Of a stretch of DNA of 30,667 nucleotides, positions 7,935-15,495 are shown in pieces. The notes under the pieces were generated by a model, which had not been told where the DNA came from, searched no databases, and saw only the letters and a list, made by a program, of their open reading frames with translations. Within the stretch, counting starts at the first letter, position 1; the number at the start of each line of letters is the position of its first letter. This stretch comes from JAWUXM01 sp034111325 (GTDB lineage Bacteria > Pseudomonadota > Alphaproteobacteria > Rickettsiales > JABIRX01): assembly GCA_034111325.1 (NCBI GenBank), contig JAWUXM010000040.1:1-30667 (forward strand), in the 5' to 3' direction. A program made the translations under genes and the position numbers.

Positions 7935-8433
7935 AGTTCTTCACTGGCTCATGGCGCTCATCATTCTCGGGATGGTCGGCGTTGGCTTTTATATGACTGG
8001 TTTAGAGAAGAATAATCCTCTACGTAGCGACCTCACCAATTTACATAAATCTTTCGGCGTTTTGGTCTTGTTGTTATTAACCTTAAGAATCGCTGCTCGT
8101 TTAAAATTCAAAGCACCAAGGCTACCAAAAACTCTCAAAAAACCTGAAGCTATATTAGCTAAATCCGTACAAATTCTGCTTTATGGCTTTATGTTGGTAA
8201 TTCCAATTAGTGGCTATTTAATGTCCAATGGCTTTGGCTATGGAGTAAAATTTTTTGGCGTCTCTCTACCAAAAATCATCGCAAAGAACATAGAATTCGG
8301 CAAACTCATGCATGAGTTACACGAAATATTACCTTATGTGATGTTAGCTATAATTGCTCTCCACCTCCTTGGTGCCCTCAAACACCGCTTCTTTGATAAA
8401 CCAGAAAATGACGTGCTAGGCAGAATGGTTTAA
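7900..8433 (+). CDS. Cytochrome b561 family protein
   Basis: 177 residues with four hydrophobic helices (about 14-33, 50-66, 88-108, 143-160). Conserved histidines fit two b-heme sites: RVLHW (H15), NLHKS (H49), LMHELHE (H138, H141) and ALHLLGALKHRF (H155, H162). Members pass electrons between quinol and periplasmic acceptors, for example in superoxide oxidation; the partner here is unknown. It starts inside the small lipoprotein gene, with two adjacent ATGs as possible starts, and its stop overlaps by 4 bp the end of the convergent HTH gene, leaving no space for a classical terminator. Confidence 0.9.
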   Translation: MMQNQKYHLTTRVLHWLMALIILGMVGVGFYMTGLEKNNPLRSDLTNLHKSFGVLVLLLLTLRIAARLKFKAPRLPKTLKKPEAILAKSVQILLYGFMLVIPISGYLMSNGFGYGVKFFGVSLPKIIAKNIEFGKLMHELHEILPYVMLAIIALHLLGALKHRFFDKPENDVLGRMV

Positions 8434-9416
8434 TAAGGCAGTTTATATATTAATTTATTTAACTGATTTTCTATCGCTTGCTCACTTAGCTGAGCACCAT
8501 CAAATTGCTCATATAGTGGCGCAAGAAAGGTCTGTAACACTCCTACCAAATTTTTCCTACTTGCACTTTCTCCCCAAACATCACTAGCCATAATTTTTGC
8601 CTTAATTAGCATGTCGTTTTGTTTGCAAACTTTTGCGCCCCAAGGCAAGCCATCCCCTATCTCTAATCTTCTGCCTGCCAAACCTGTAAAAGATCCTAAC
8701 ATTTCAATCTGCGCATTGGAGTAATCTTTACTAATAAACCTAGCCAACCTTGCGGCATGTAAAATTACCTCTAATGCTCTAAAAATAGGAGTACTCGTAT
8801 AGAAAATACTATTTGGCACTATATGCTCCTGTGAATCTTCATTATATCCTCTATGTAAATGTGCTAATCCTTTTGGAGACACTTGCCAAAAATCGGTAAA
8901 TTCTGCAACATCTTGCTTATTGAGCCAGCATTCTAACAAATTCCCTCTAAAATACGGCTTTAAATCCTCATTGTTTTCTGCAATCCAAAAAGGCGTCCAT
9001 CCACTATATTTAACCTTACTTACCTCTCGTAAAGTCTCTTTTAATTCAGACGCACTAATCTGCTTCATTTTTTCTAAAATTTGATATGAGAAATTATAAT
9101 GACCATATTTATGAATTGCTGGAGAATCTTTCGGCAGAGCTGTAGTTAGCTCACTCCAACGCCTTTCTGCATCTTGCGCAAATGTTTCTAATTTAGTTGT
9201 CTCTGCAACCAAACTCACAACTTTCAATATATCAATCACTTTACCAATAGAAAGTGTGGTAGCTGCCTTCTCAAAATCTAACATAGTCGGAATACTAACA
9301 TCCGCCAGCGCCGCATGCTTCTTTTGCGTTAGCCCTGCAGCTTTACGCCTTGTAATAGCTTCTTGTACTAGCCCTTGCCAGTTAAATGGCTCTATTCCTC
9401 GAAAATCTTTATACAT
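8430..9416 (-). CDS. HTH protein with long C-terminal domain, probable partner of the HipA kinase
   Basis: 328 residues. Residues about 12-62 look like a HipB/Xre-type helix-turn-helix (VQEAITRRKAAGLTQKKHAA, then SIPTMLDFEKAATTLSIGK). This is followed by a helical linker and a conserved-looking C-terminal domain from about 140 on, with GWTPFWIAEN, LLECWLNKQDVAEF, HLHRGYNEDSQE and GLAGRRLEIGDGLPWG. Typical HipB antitoxins are about 90 residues, so most of this protein is extra. Its start lies 25 bp inside the 3' end of the kinase gene, so it is translated from the same message. It probably represses the operon and neutralises the kinase; the C-terminal function is unknown to me. Confidence 0.75.
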   Translation of the reverse strand: MYKDFRGIEPFNWQGLVQEAITRRKAAGLTQKKHAALADVSIPTMLDFEKAATTLSIGKVIDILKVVSLVAETTKLETFAQDAERRWSELTTALPKDSPAIHKYGHYNFSYQILEKMKQISASELKETLREVSKVKYSGWTPFWIAENNEDLKPYFRGNLLECWLNKQDVAEFTDFWQVSPKGLAHLHRGYNEDSQEHIVPNSIFYTSTPIFRALEVILHAARLARFISKDYSNAQIEMLGSFTGLAGRRLEIGDGLPWGAKVCKQNDMLIKAKIMASDVWGESASRKNLVGVLQTFLAPLYEQFDGAQLSEQAIENQLNKLIYKLPY

Positions 9417-10555
9417 GCTGCCTCTATGATTCCTTTATATCGATTATTAAAATCCTCCAACCCTGCGGCAGGATGACTATCAAGCACCTTACTTTTACTA
9501 ATCCGCCTTTCAATATCATCTAGCGCCAACTGAATCGTGCGCTCATTAAGATTAATATTGCGTCCAAATTCCCGCACTAACTTTCCATCAATTTTAGTGA
9601 TGTTTGGTTTATCGCCACAAATTGCTAGACCAATATTAAAATCATAATTTTTCTCAGGGTAAAGCAAGGTGTTGATAATATCATAAGCAGGAGAAAGAAT
9701 CAAACCATCACCTTGCTCAATTAGCGAAAAATTCTTCAAATGTGCATCACAATTACCAACAATAATTGTCAAAAGCACCTGACGAAAAAACCTATCTAAA
9801 TCAATTATCGGCTGTTTTGAATATTGCTGAATCGCAGAGGCAATATCTTCATAAGATGCATCATATTTATCTTTGCTTGGCTTGTTGAGAATCTGTGCGA
9901 AATCTTCCATACGCAACTTTTCTCCTATTTTACTGCGATCGAATCTTTCAATAATTAAAGCACTTTCATCATTCTCTGGAAGAATTGTTGGCATATAATT
10001 TGTAACTGCCTTATTACCCAAAATGTCTTTAGCAAAACGTAAGCTTACGGCTTCATTTCTTACCAAATTATCCAACCCTAGCGCAGCATTGTTCAATTTA
10101 GCGATATAGGTAACTTTATGAGACTGGTTTGCCTTAAAATACTCTTGTCCTTTTTTATAGACCAAGAATTTAGGCTGCACACCTGGCAAACCCGACATTT
10201 TATTGCCATGCACTATGCTTTCCACCTTATCCTGAAACACATTCTTCTCAGTGCTAACAACGCCAACTGCACCAATACAATCTTCCCCAAAATTAAGTAC
10301 CAATCCTAAATTATCGCCTCTTTTCAAATGTGCACTTTTCTGCTGTTCACGCCGCAATTCACCTTCGGAGGTAAGGTTTTGAAAAAATGGGTGCAAACCT
10401 TGTTGCCATATAAAAACCTTTTCTGCCCGCGGCAAAGCACAGCCAATCGATTGGCTGCAATCATCATTATAAGTAAATTGCGTACCACCTGTAGAAGTTT
10501 CTACAATTTTACCAACCGGTTGATTTTTATAATATACTTCACCTTTTCTTTCCAT
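9392..10555 (-). CDS. hipA: HipA-like serine/threonine kinase (toxin of a HipAB-type system)
   Basis: 387 residues, somewhat shorter than E. coli HipA. After an N-terminal beta domain (KGEVYYKNQPVGKIVE) come the kinase features: Gly-rich loop MSGLPGVQPKFLVYKKG, where S121 aligns with the autophosphorylated serine of E. coli HipA; K153 in YIAKLNN; E168 in RNEAVS; ERFDR (203-207); catalytic loop GNCDAHLKNFSLI with D270 and N275; and metal-binding D292 in SPAYDIIN. HipA kinases phosphorylate glutamyl-tRNA synthetase or other targets and slow growth. All key residues are present, so the enzyme is probably active. It is the first gene of the pair, the reverse of the usual hipB-hipA order. Confidence 0.85.
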   Translation of the reverse strand: MERKGEVYYKNQPVGKIVETSTGGTQFTYNDDCSQSIGCALPRAEKVFIWQQGLHPFFQNLTSEGELRREQQKSAHLKRGDNLGLVLNFGEDCIGAVGVVSTEKNVFQDKVESIVHGNKMSGLPGVQPKFLVYKKGQEYFKANQSHKVTYIAKLNNAALGLDNLVRNEAVSLRFAKDILGNKAVTNYMPTILPENDESALIIERFDRSKIGEKLRMEDFAQILNKPSKDKYDASYEDIASAIQQYSKQPIIDLDRFFRQVLLTIIVGNCDAHLKNFSLIEQGDGLILSPAYDIINTLLYPEKNYDFNIGLAICGDKPNITKIDGKLVREFGRNINLNERTIQLALDDIERRISKSKVLDSHPAAGLEDFNNRYKGIIEAACIKIFEE

Positions 10556-10577
10556 ATAAACAAACTAGGATTTATTT

Positions 10578-10621
10578 TTTATCTACCTCACAGTATAACC
10601 GAGAGATAAAATAATCTGCAA
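10578..10621 (-). promoter_or_regulatory. Candidate promoter and operator of the hipA-HTH unit
   Basis: On the minus strand TTGCAG (complement of 10616-10621) and TATACT (complement of 10592-10597) are separated by 18 bp, a good sigma-70 match about 40 bp upstream of the hipA ATG. The -10 box lies inside an interrupted inverted repeat, TTTATCT ... AGATAAA (10578-10610), a plausible binding site for the HTH protein. Confidence 0.5.
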
Positions 10622-10702
10622 TTTCTATAATACAGCAAAAACATACAAAAACAAGCCCTTGCTTCACTTATGTTACATAGAGAAAAATATTAGCACAATA
10701 AA

Positions 10703-10716
10703 AAAGCTATAGCTTT
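10703..10716. repeat. Short perfect palindrome
   Basis: AAAGCTATAGCTTT is a 14-base perfect palindrome in the 364 bp gene-free stretch between lptB and hipA. That stretch otherwise holds the hipA promoter, a repeat relic (10774-10800) and hairpin copy III. The function of the palindrome is unknown; it could be a weak terminator or a protein site. Confidence 0.3.
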
Positions 10717-10773
10717 ACCCAGCTGCACAATATAGCAGAAAGCAAATTGCAGCTTATTTTAAATACAAAAGCT

Positions 10774-10800
10774 GGTTATTTGCAAAAAGACTAATTTGCG
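10774..10800 (+). repeat. Relic of a hairpin-family right arm
   Basis: GGTTATTTGCAAAAAGACTA resembles the right arm of copies II and IV (GGTTATTTG, then the segment ending AAAAAGACCAGATT), with the internal GGGTGCAA part missing. It directly abuts the left end of copy III, so it looks like the leftover of an older tandem insertion. Confidence 0.4.
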
Positions 10801-10928
10801 CAGATTAAGGATTTTTGTGATGATTTTTAGTCAATGTTCTATGCGAATGAGCGACGTGTACAACTTTGTACACGAGTCGAAATGAGTAGAGGTTATTGAC
10901 TAAAAAGGGCGCAAAAAAACTAATCTGC
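10800..10928 (+). repeat. Copy III of the covarying hairpin family (about 127 bp)
   Basis: The outer arms GCAGATTA and TAATCTGC pair perfectly, and TTTTTAGTCAAT (10824-10835) pairs perfectly with ATTGACTAAAAA (10895-10906), a sequence unlike the equivalent helix in other copies. The tip is CGTGTACAA-CT-TTGTACACG, longer than elsewhere. The flank GAGTCGAAATGA places it with copies I and V. Its right end contains the last two codons and stop of lptB. Confidence 0.87.
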
Positions 10929-11666
10929 AAATTTGAAGTCCTTACCTAAATAAACATCCCGCACTTCCTTATGTGCAACGATTTCTTTTGGAGTGCCGTG
11001 CGTTAAAACTTTACCCTCATAGATAATATAAGCACGATCAACGATTTCTAAAGTTTCACGTACATTATGATCAGTAATTAAAACACCGATATTACGCGCT
11101 GTTAGCTGCTGCACCAAATTCCTAATATCACCTACCGCAATTGGGTCAATCCCTGCGAACGGCTCATCTAATAATATAAAGTCAGGGTCCGAAGCAAGCG
11201 CGCGAGCAATCTCCACACGGCGACGCTCACCTCCAGATAATGCTGTTGCTGGTGACGTTCTAATATGTTCAATCGAAAATTCTTTTAGCAATTCACTTAA
11301 GCGCTCCTGCTGTCTTTTCTTATCTTTTGGATATTTAATTTCCAACACCGCTAGAATATTATCCTCAACATTCATATCACGAAATATTGAAGCTTCTTGT
11401 GGCAAATAACCAACACCCATTCGCGCCCTTTGATACATTGGTAACATTGTAAGATTCTTATCATCAAGGTCAATCTTGCCATTATCTGCCCGAATTAGCC
11501 CAACAATAATATAGAATAATGTAGTTTTACCAGCACCATTAGGACCAAGCAAACCAACTACTTCGCCTTGCTTTACATTTAGGCTAATATCAAACAACAC
11601 TTGCTTCTTACCATAACTTTTGCCGATATTATGTACTGCTAATTTACTTTTTTGCTTTGTCATCAT
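10920..11666 (-). CDS. lptB: LPS export ABC transporter ATP-binding protein
   Basis: 248 residues from the ATG at 11666, which has GAGG a few bases upstream; an upstream in-frame start would add 13 unrelated residues. Walker A is GPNGAGKTT, the Q-loop region GVGYLPQEASIFRDM, the signature LSGGERRRVEIARALA, Walker B FILLDEPFAGIDP and the H-loop ITDHNVRE. The GYLPQEASIFR wording and VYLGKDFKF end are typical of LptB. It powers extraction of LPS from the inner membrane with LptF/G (not in this window). It overlaps lptC/A by 23 bp. The stop codon lies inside hairpin copy III. Confidence 0.96.
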   Translation of the reverse strand: MMTKQKSKLAVHNIGKSYGKKQVLFDISLNVKQGEVVGLLGPNGAGKTTLFYIIVGLIRADNGKIDLDDKNLTMLPMYQRARMGVGYLPQEASIFRDMNVEDNILAVLEIKYPKDKKRQQERLSELLKEFSIEHIRTSPATALSGGERRRVEIARALASDPDFILLDEPFAGIDPIAVGDIRNLVQQLTARNIGVLITDHNVRETLEIVDRAYIIYEGKVLTHGTPKEIVAHKEVRDVYLGKDFKFAD

Positions 11667-12678
11667 TTGCCTCGTTACCTTTATTCTTATCACTAGTGAT
11701 ATCATTTACCTCTACTCTCACCTTATTCCCCTGATTCGAGAAAAGTTGAGAAGTTGCAGTTTTTACATCATAAATTAATTTATCACCATCTAAAATAGAT
11801 TTTTCTCTTTTTAACTTTACATTATCATAAATCGTAACTTCTTCTTCTGCGACTTGATAAATCCCTCGATCCCCCGTGATATTCTCTGCATGCGTCAATA
11901 AATCAACATTATCGTTCATTTCAACTTTACGAATAACCTTCTGGGTTCCGTTTAATTCTTGTTCAAAATATGCCGTCATCTTATCTGCTTTTAACGTCAT
12001 GTCAGATTTTACTACTACTACATTTCCTGTAAATACTGCCCTGTTCTCCAATTGATATATAATTGCTGAATCGCTGACAATGGTTGTTTTTTCCTGCTTT
12101 TCTTTATCATCAACAATGATTTTTGGGTTTTTTTCTAAGAAAGCTGTATCAGTTAATGTATCAATCAAAAACACATCTGCCTCTGTAACCCCCATGCTAT
12201 TATTCATGACAACATGCTTATCACCTGAGATTTGACGCTTCTGCAAGTCCACCTTAGCAAATATAGAAGAGATATTGTAGTCAGGCGATTGCAACCACAC
12301 ATCATGATATAAAAACAACAGATTCCGCTCCATCAGATTTCTACCCATTAAAGCTTTCATCGTGATAATATCATTCGTATCATTGACTAATTCGCCATTT
12401 GGTTTTGTTAATAACATCCCTTTTTTTCCTTGATTAACTGCCTTATCAGCAGTCATCGTAAAAGGTTTTAACTGCCCGTCCAAGCCTTTATAAATTGGCT
12501 TTTCCATACCCAGTACCATTTTATCACTCTGCTTAGCAATAGTTAGTTTGTAGAGATCTGTGGTAAGGCTTGATTTGATTATCGGATAGAGCAGCAAGGA
12601 CGCCAACAAAAGCAATATAGCACTTATTGACCCAATCCGCCACCGCCTAACTTTTTTTAAATATTGTTCTATATGCAT
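11644..12678 (-). CDS. lptC-lptA: LptC-LptA fusion: membrane-anchored LPS transport bridge
   Basis: 344 residues, about the sum of LptC and LptA. Residues 17-38 form one uncleaved membrane anchor (IGSISAILLLLASLLLYPII). An LptC-like periplasmic domain follows to about 185 (MEKPIYKGLDGQLKPFTMTA, then VWLQSPDYNISSIFAKVDLQ, MNNSMGVTEADVFL). An OstA/LptA-like domain then runs from about 195 (SDSAIIYQLENRAVFTGNVV, LKADKMTAYFEQEL, GDRGIYQVAEEEVTIYDNVK) with a Lys/Asp-rich tail. The frame runs through without a stop or second signal peptide, so both parts are one polypeptide. It should carry LPS from LptB2FG across the periplasm. In most relatives the two are separate genes in the same position. Confidence 0.85.
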   Translation of the reverse strand: MHIEQYLKKVRRWRIGSISAILLLLASLLLYPIIKSSLTTDLYKLTIAKQSDKMVLGMEKPIYKGLDGQLKPFTMTADKAVNQGKKGMLLTKPNGELVNDTNDIITMKALMGRNLMERNLLFLYHDVWLQSPDYNISSIFAKVDLQKRQISGDKHVVMNNSMGVTEADVFLIDTLTDTAFLEKNPKIIVDDKEKQEKTTIVSDSAIIYQLENRAVFTGNVVVVKSDMTLKADKMTAYFEQELNGTQKVIRKVEMNDNVDLLTHAENITGDRGIYQVAEEEVTIYDNVKLKREKSILDGDKLIYDVKTATSQLFSNQGNKVRVEVNDITSDKNKGNEANDDKAKK

Positions 12679-12730
12679 AGGAAGTCACTTATCATTTAGG
12701 GATAACATCAAATCTTGCTTTATTGCTATG

Positions 12731-12767
12731 GATACCCCTAGAATTCCTACGGAATTCGGGGCATGAC
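12731..12767. repeat. REP-type palindrome with GAATTC core
   Basis: CCCCTAGAATTCC (from 12735) pairs with GGAATTCGGGG (to 12761), with GATA on the left and CATGACGA on the right. The ATGACG edge matches the edge of the other REP palindromes in the window while the core differs. It sits in the 290 bp gap between kdsD and lptC/A together with hairpin copy IV, and no gene is visible there. Confidence 0.55.
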
Positions 12768-12845
12768 GAGTGATTTTATTACATCACCAATCCACCCAAT
12801 GGTTAGAAAGTTAAAAGATTTTGTATCACAAACTCGCCAAAATCT

Positions 12846-12970
12846 AAATCTGAGGATTTTTGTGATGATTTTTTGCAAATGTCCTTTGACATTGAAGCGA
12901 CGTGTATTTTACATACACGAGCAAAATGGAAAAGGTTATTTGTGAAAAAGCGCACAAAAAGACCAGATTT
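12846..12970 (+). repeat. Copy IV of the 125 bp covarying hairpin family
   Basis: AAATCTG and CAGATTT form the outer stem; TTTTTGTG pairs with CACAAAAA; TTTTTTGCAAAT faces ATTTGTGAAAAA with two G-T pairs and no mismatch. The tip CGTGTAT-TTTAC-ATACACG and flank GAGCAAAATGG match copy II. The complement of its end reads TAAATCTGG, the first triplet being the kdsD stop codon. Confidence 0.88.
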
Positions 12971-13919
12971 AGGCAATGCCAGCACGCAGGCAATCATGTA
13001 GATGTATCATCCCAACTGGCTTGCCATCTTCTATAATAAAAATATTAGTAATATTTTTATTATTCATTACGGCCATTGCTTCAACTGCCAAAGCATTTTC
13101 TTTAAACGTGGTAGGGTTTTTAGTCATCACATCAACAGCTTTTTGCTCCAATAGATTTTTGCCCATATGACGGCGTAAATCTCCATCTGTCACAATCCCT
13201 ACTAACAACCCTTCTGCATTACAAACACCAACACAGCCAAGTGATTTTTTAGTCATTTCTACCAAAGCATCTGACATTTTTGTATCAACGCTAACTAACG
13301 GTAAATCTTTACCTGAGCGCATAATTTTCTCTATTGTGATAAAATTGCTGCCGAGCTTTCCTCCAGGATGAAACACGCTAAAATCATGCTCTGAAAAGCC
13401 TTTACGCTCTGCTAATGTAACGGCTATTGCATCCCCCAGAACTAACATCATGGTTGTAGAAGTCGTTGGTGCATTAACGTGCGATGCCTCATCAACGTCA
13501 GGCAACACTATCGCAATGTCAGCAACATCAACTAATTGCGACTCCTTCCTGCGTACCACACCAACCAACGGGATATTAAAACGCTTAGCATAGTTAGTAA
13601 GGTCACTTAATTCTTTTGTTTCACCTGAATTTGACAGCAAAATCAAAACATCATCTTTTGTAATCATTCCTAGATCACCATGGCTAGCTTCCCCAGGGTG
13701 CACTGTAAAAGCAGGTGTTCCCGTTGAGGCCAAAGTTGCAGCAATTTTGCTTGCAACATGACCTGACTTTCCCATGCCGCTTAAGACAACGCGACCTTTT
13801 ATTTTAAGGATAAGTTCAACTAATTGGTCAAACTCTGCACCCAAATTAAGCATTTCCTCCAAGCCTTTGATCTCTTGCTTGATAACTCTTTTGGCAATTT
13901 GAATATTAGTTTTTGTCAT
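12969..13919 (-). CDS. kdsD: Arabinose-5-phosphate isomerase (KdsD/KpsF family)
   Basis: 316 residues. KdsD interconverts ribulose-5-phosphate and arabinose-5-phosphate, the first step of KDO synthesis for LPS. The N-terminal SIS domain has SGMGKSGHVASKIAATLAST, HPGEASHGDLGMI and LLSNSGETKEL, followed by ASHVNAPTTSTTMMLVLGDA and HPGGKLG. Two CBS domains fill the C-terminal third (MRSGKDLPLVSVD; DVMTKNPTTF, NKNITNIFII). Length is normal. It lies 9 bp after rnd and upstream of lptC/A, the standard alphaproteobacterial arrangement, but a 290 bp repeat-filled gap separates it from lptC/A. Confidence 0.95.
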   Translation of the reverse strand: MTKTNIQIAKRVIKQEIKGLEEMLNLGAEFDQLVELILKIKGRVVLSGMGKSGHVASKIAATLASTGTPAFTVHPGEASHGDLGMITKDDVLILLSNSGETKELSDLTNYAKRFNIPLVGVVRRKESQLVDVADIAIVLPDVDEASHVNAPTTSTTMMLVLGDAIAVTLAERKGFSEHDFSVFHPGGKLGSNFITIEKIMRSGKDLPLVSVDTKMSDALVEMTKKSLGCVGVCNAEGLLVGIVTDGDLRRHMGKNLLEQKAVDVMTKNPTTFKENALAVEAMAVMNNKNITNIFIIEDGKPVGMIHLHDCLRAGIA

Positions 13920-13928
13920 GGAAAAATA

Positions 13929-14543
13929 TTAATGTTTAAAAATATCTAAATTTTCCCAACCGAGATTATCAAGTTCAGCCCTTGTGCGTAAGAATTTAAA
14001 ACATTCTGTCGCAAGTTTCTCACGTTTTTCAGATTTTAATATTTCGATAAGATTATCACGTAACTGATGTAGATATAAAACATCCTGCGCTGCATATTTT
14101 AACTGTTCTTTAGAAAGCTCTTCCTGACCCCAATTTGAGCATTGCTGCGCTTTTGAAAGTGTAACTCCAATTAACTCCGCACATAGATCTTTCAAGCCAT
14201 GTCCGTCTGTGTAGGTGCGTGCTAATTTTGAAGCGATTTTTGTGCAGAAGATATTTTCAACGTCAACGCCGAGATAAGTTTTAATTACTGCGACATCAAA
14301 ACGGGCAAAATGAAAAATCTTTTGAATAGCTCCATCGGTAAAAAGCCTGCGTAAATTTGGCGCTGCATAATCATTGCCAAGTTCAAATTGAATTAGATGA
14401 CTATCCTTCCCGCCGTCGCAAAGCTGCACAACGCAAAGCCTGTCACGCTGCACTTTCAAACCCATTGTTTCAGTATCAACGGCAACAGCGCCCTCAAAAC
14501 CAATACCATCTGGTAAGTCGTTTTTATATAAATGAATCGCCAT
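13929..14543 (-). CDS. rnd: Ribonuclease D-like 3'-5' exonuclease, short form without HRDC
   Basis: 204 residues, about half of E. coli RNase D, covering only the DEDDy exonuclease domain. Catalytic residues are visible: D23 and E25 in AVDTETMGL, D83 in FHFARFDVAVI, and Y150/D154 in YAAQDVLYLHQL. HGLKDLCAELIGVTLSKAQQ is also typical. The short form is usual in alphaproteobacteria, where it sits beside kdsD; it trims RNA 3' ends. It is transcribed divergently from nadC. Confidence 0.92.
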   Translation of the reverse strand: MAIHLYKNDLPDGIGFEGAVAVDTETMGLKVQRDRLCVVQLCDGGKDSHLIQFELGNDYAAPNLRRLFTDGAIQKIFHFARFDVAVIKTYLGVDVENIFCTKIASKLARTYTDGHGLKDLCAELIGVTLSKAQQCSNWGQEELSKEQLKYAAQDVLYLHQLRDNLIEILKSEKREKLATECFKFLRTRAELDNLGWENLDIFKH

Positions 14544-14616
14544 AATGCTTACCTATTTACTTTTTTATATTTCAAGCCTAAGAATGACCTCTTTTTCTAA
14601 GACAATTTGCAAAATT

Positions 14617-15462
14617 ATGCAAGATTTAACCTCTCAATACATCAAACAAACAGTAAAAGCCGCCTTGAAGGAGGATCTTGGCAAAGGTGACATTACCTCC
14701 AAACTTACCATAGATAAAAAGAGCCAATCACAATTTAACATCGTCGCCAAAGAAGATCTAATTCTTTGCGGGCTAGATTTTGCCCTCGCAGCATTTAAGC
14801 AAATCAATAAAAAGCTCTCCCTAAAAACATTCTGTAAAGATGGCAGCAAGGTCAAAAAAGGCACGGTAATTATGCAGGGCGAAGGCTATAGTCGTGATAT
14901 CCTTGCGGCCGAGCGAGTTGCGCTCAACTTCCTGCAACATATGTCAGGGATAGCAAGCCTTGCCGATAAATTCGTCACAAAGCTCAACAATCCTAAAATC
15001 AAAATTCTTGATACGCGCAAGACTTTGCCCAATTATCGCAAAATCGCAAAATATGCCGTTAGAGTTGGTGGAGCGGATAATCATCGGTTTTGTTTGGATG
15101 ATGGTGTGTTAATTAAGGATAATCACATCGAGGCTTGTGGCTCAATCGCCGAAGCCATAGATAAAACTCGCCAAGGGACAAAATTAGCCATCGAAGTAGA
15201 ATGTGAAACTTTAACGCAGGTTAAAGAAGCCGTTAGCGCAAAGGCAGACATAATAATGCTAGATAATATGAGTTTAGCAAATATCAAAAAAGCCATCACC
15301 CTTATCAAAGGCAAGGCGAAAATCGAAGTCTCAGGCAACATCACCCTTGCCAACATCGCTAATTATCGCAATCTTAAAGTTGACTATATCTCTTCTGGCT
15401 CCCTTACCCACTCGCCACAAGCTTCCGATATTTCTCTAAATATCAAAGCAATGGCTGTTTAA
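14617..15462 (+). CDS. nadC: Nicotinate-nucleotide pyrophosphorylase (quinolinate phosphoribosyltransferase)
   Basis: 281 residues from MQDLTSQYIKQTVKAALKED, the usual family start; the frame is open further upstream to 14545 but those residues are unlike NadC. The enzyme makes nicotinate mononucleotide from quinolinate and PRPP in de novo NAD synthesis. Motifs include GDITSKL, LDTRKTLPNYRKIAKYAVRV, GGADNHRFCLDDGVLIKDNH, IEVECETL, IMLDNM and EVSGNITL. With this start, 73 bp separate it from the divergent rnd gene, enough for both promoters. No other NAD genes are nearby. A large hairpin follows the stop. Confidence 0.95.
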   Translation: MQDLTSQYIKQTVKAALKEDLGKGDITSKLTIDKKSQSQFNIVAKEDLILCGLDFALAAFKQINKKLSLKTFCKDGSKVKKGTVIMQGEGYSRDILAAERVALNFLQHMSGIASLADKFVTKLNNPKIKILDTRKTLPNYRKIAKYAVRVGGADNHRFCLDDGVLIKDNHIEACGSIAEAIDKTRQGTKLAIEVECETLTQVKEAVSAKADIIMLDNMSLANIKKAITLIKGKAKIEVSGNITLANIANYRNLKVDYISSGSLTHSPQASDISLNIKAMAV

Positions 15463-15495
15463 TCGCTCTTTGATTTCATAAATAAAAATTTACAT

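Noticed and set aside
12763..12945. 60-residue plus-strand frame between lptC/A and kdsD
   Set aside because: It is made of REP and hairpin sequence, with no ribosome binding site or recognisable motif.
12803..12997. 64-residue minus-strand reading frame over copy IV
   Set aside because: It resembles the frame in copy II only because both lie in the same repeat; there is no start signal of its own.
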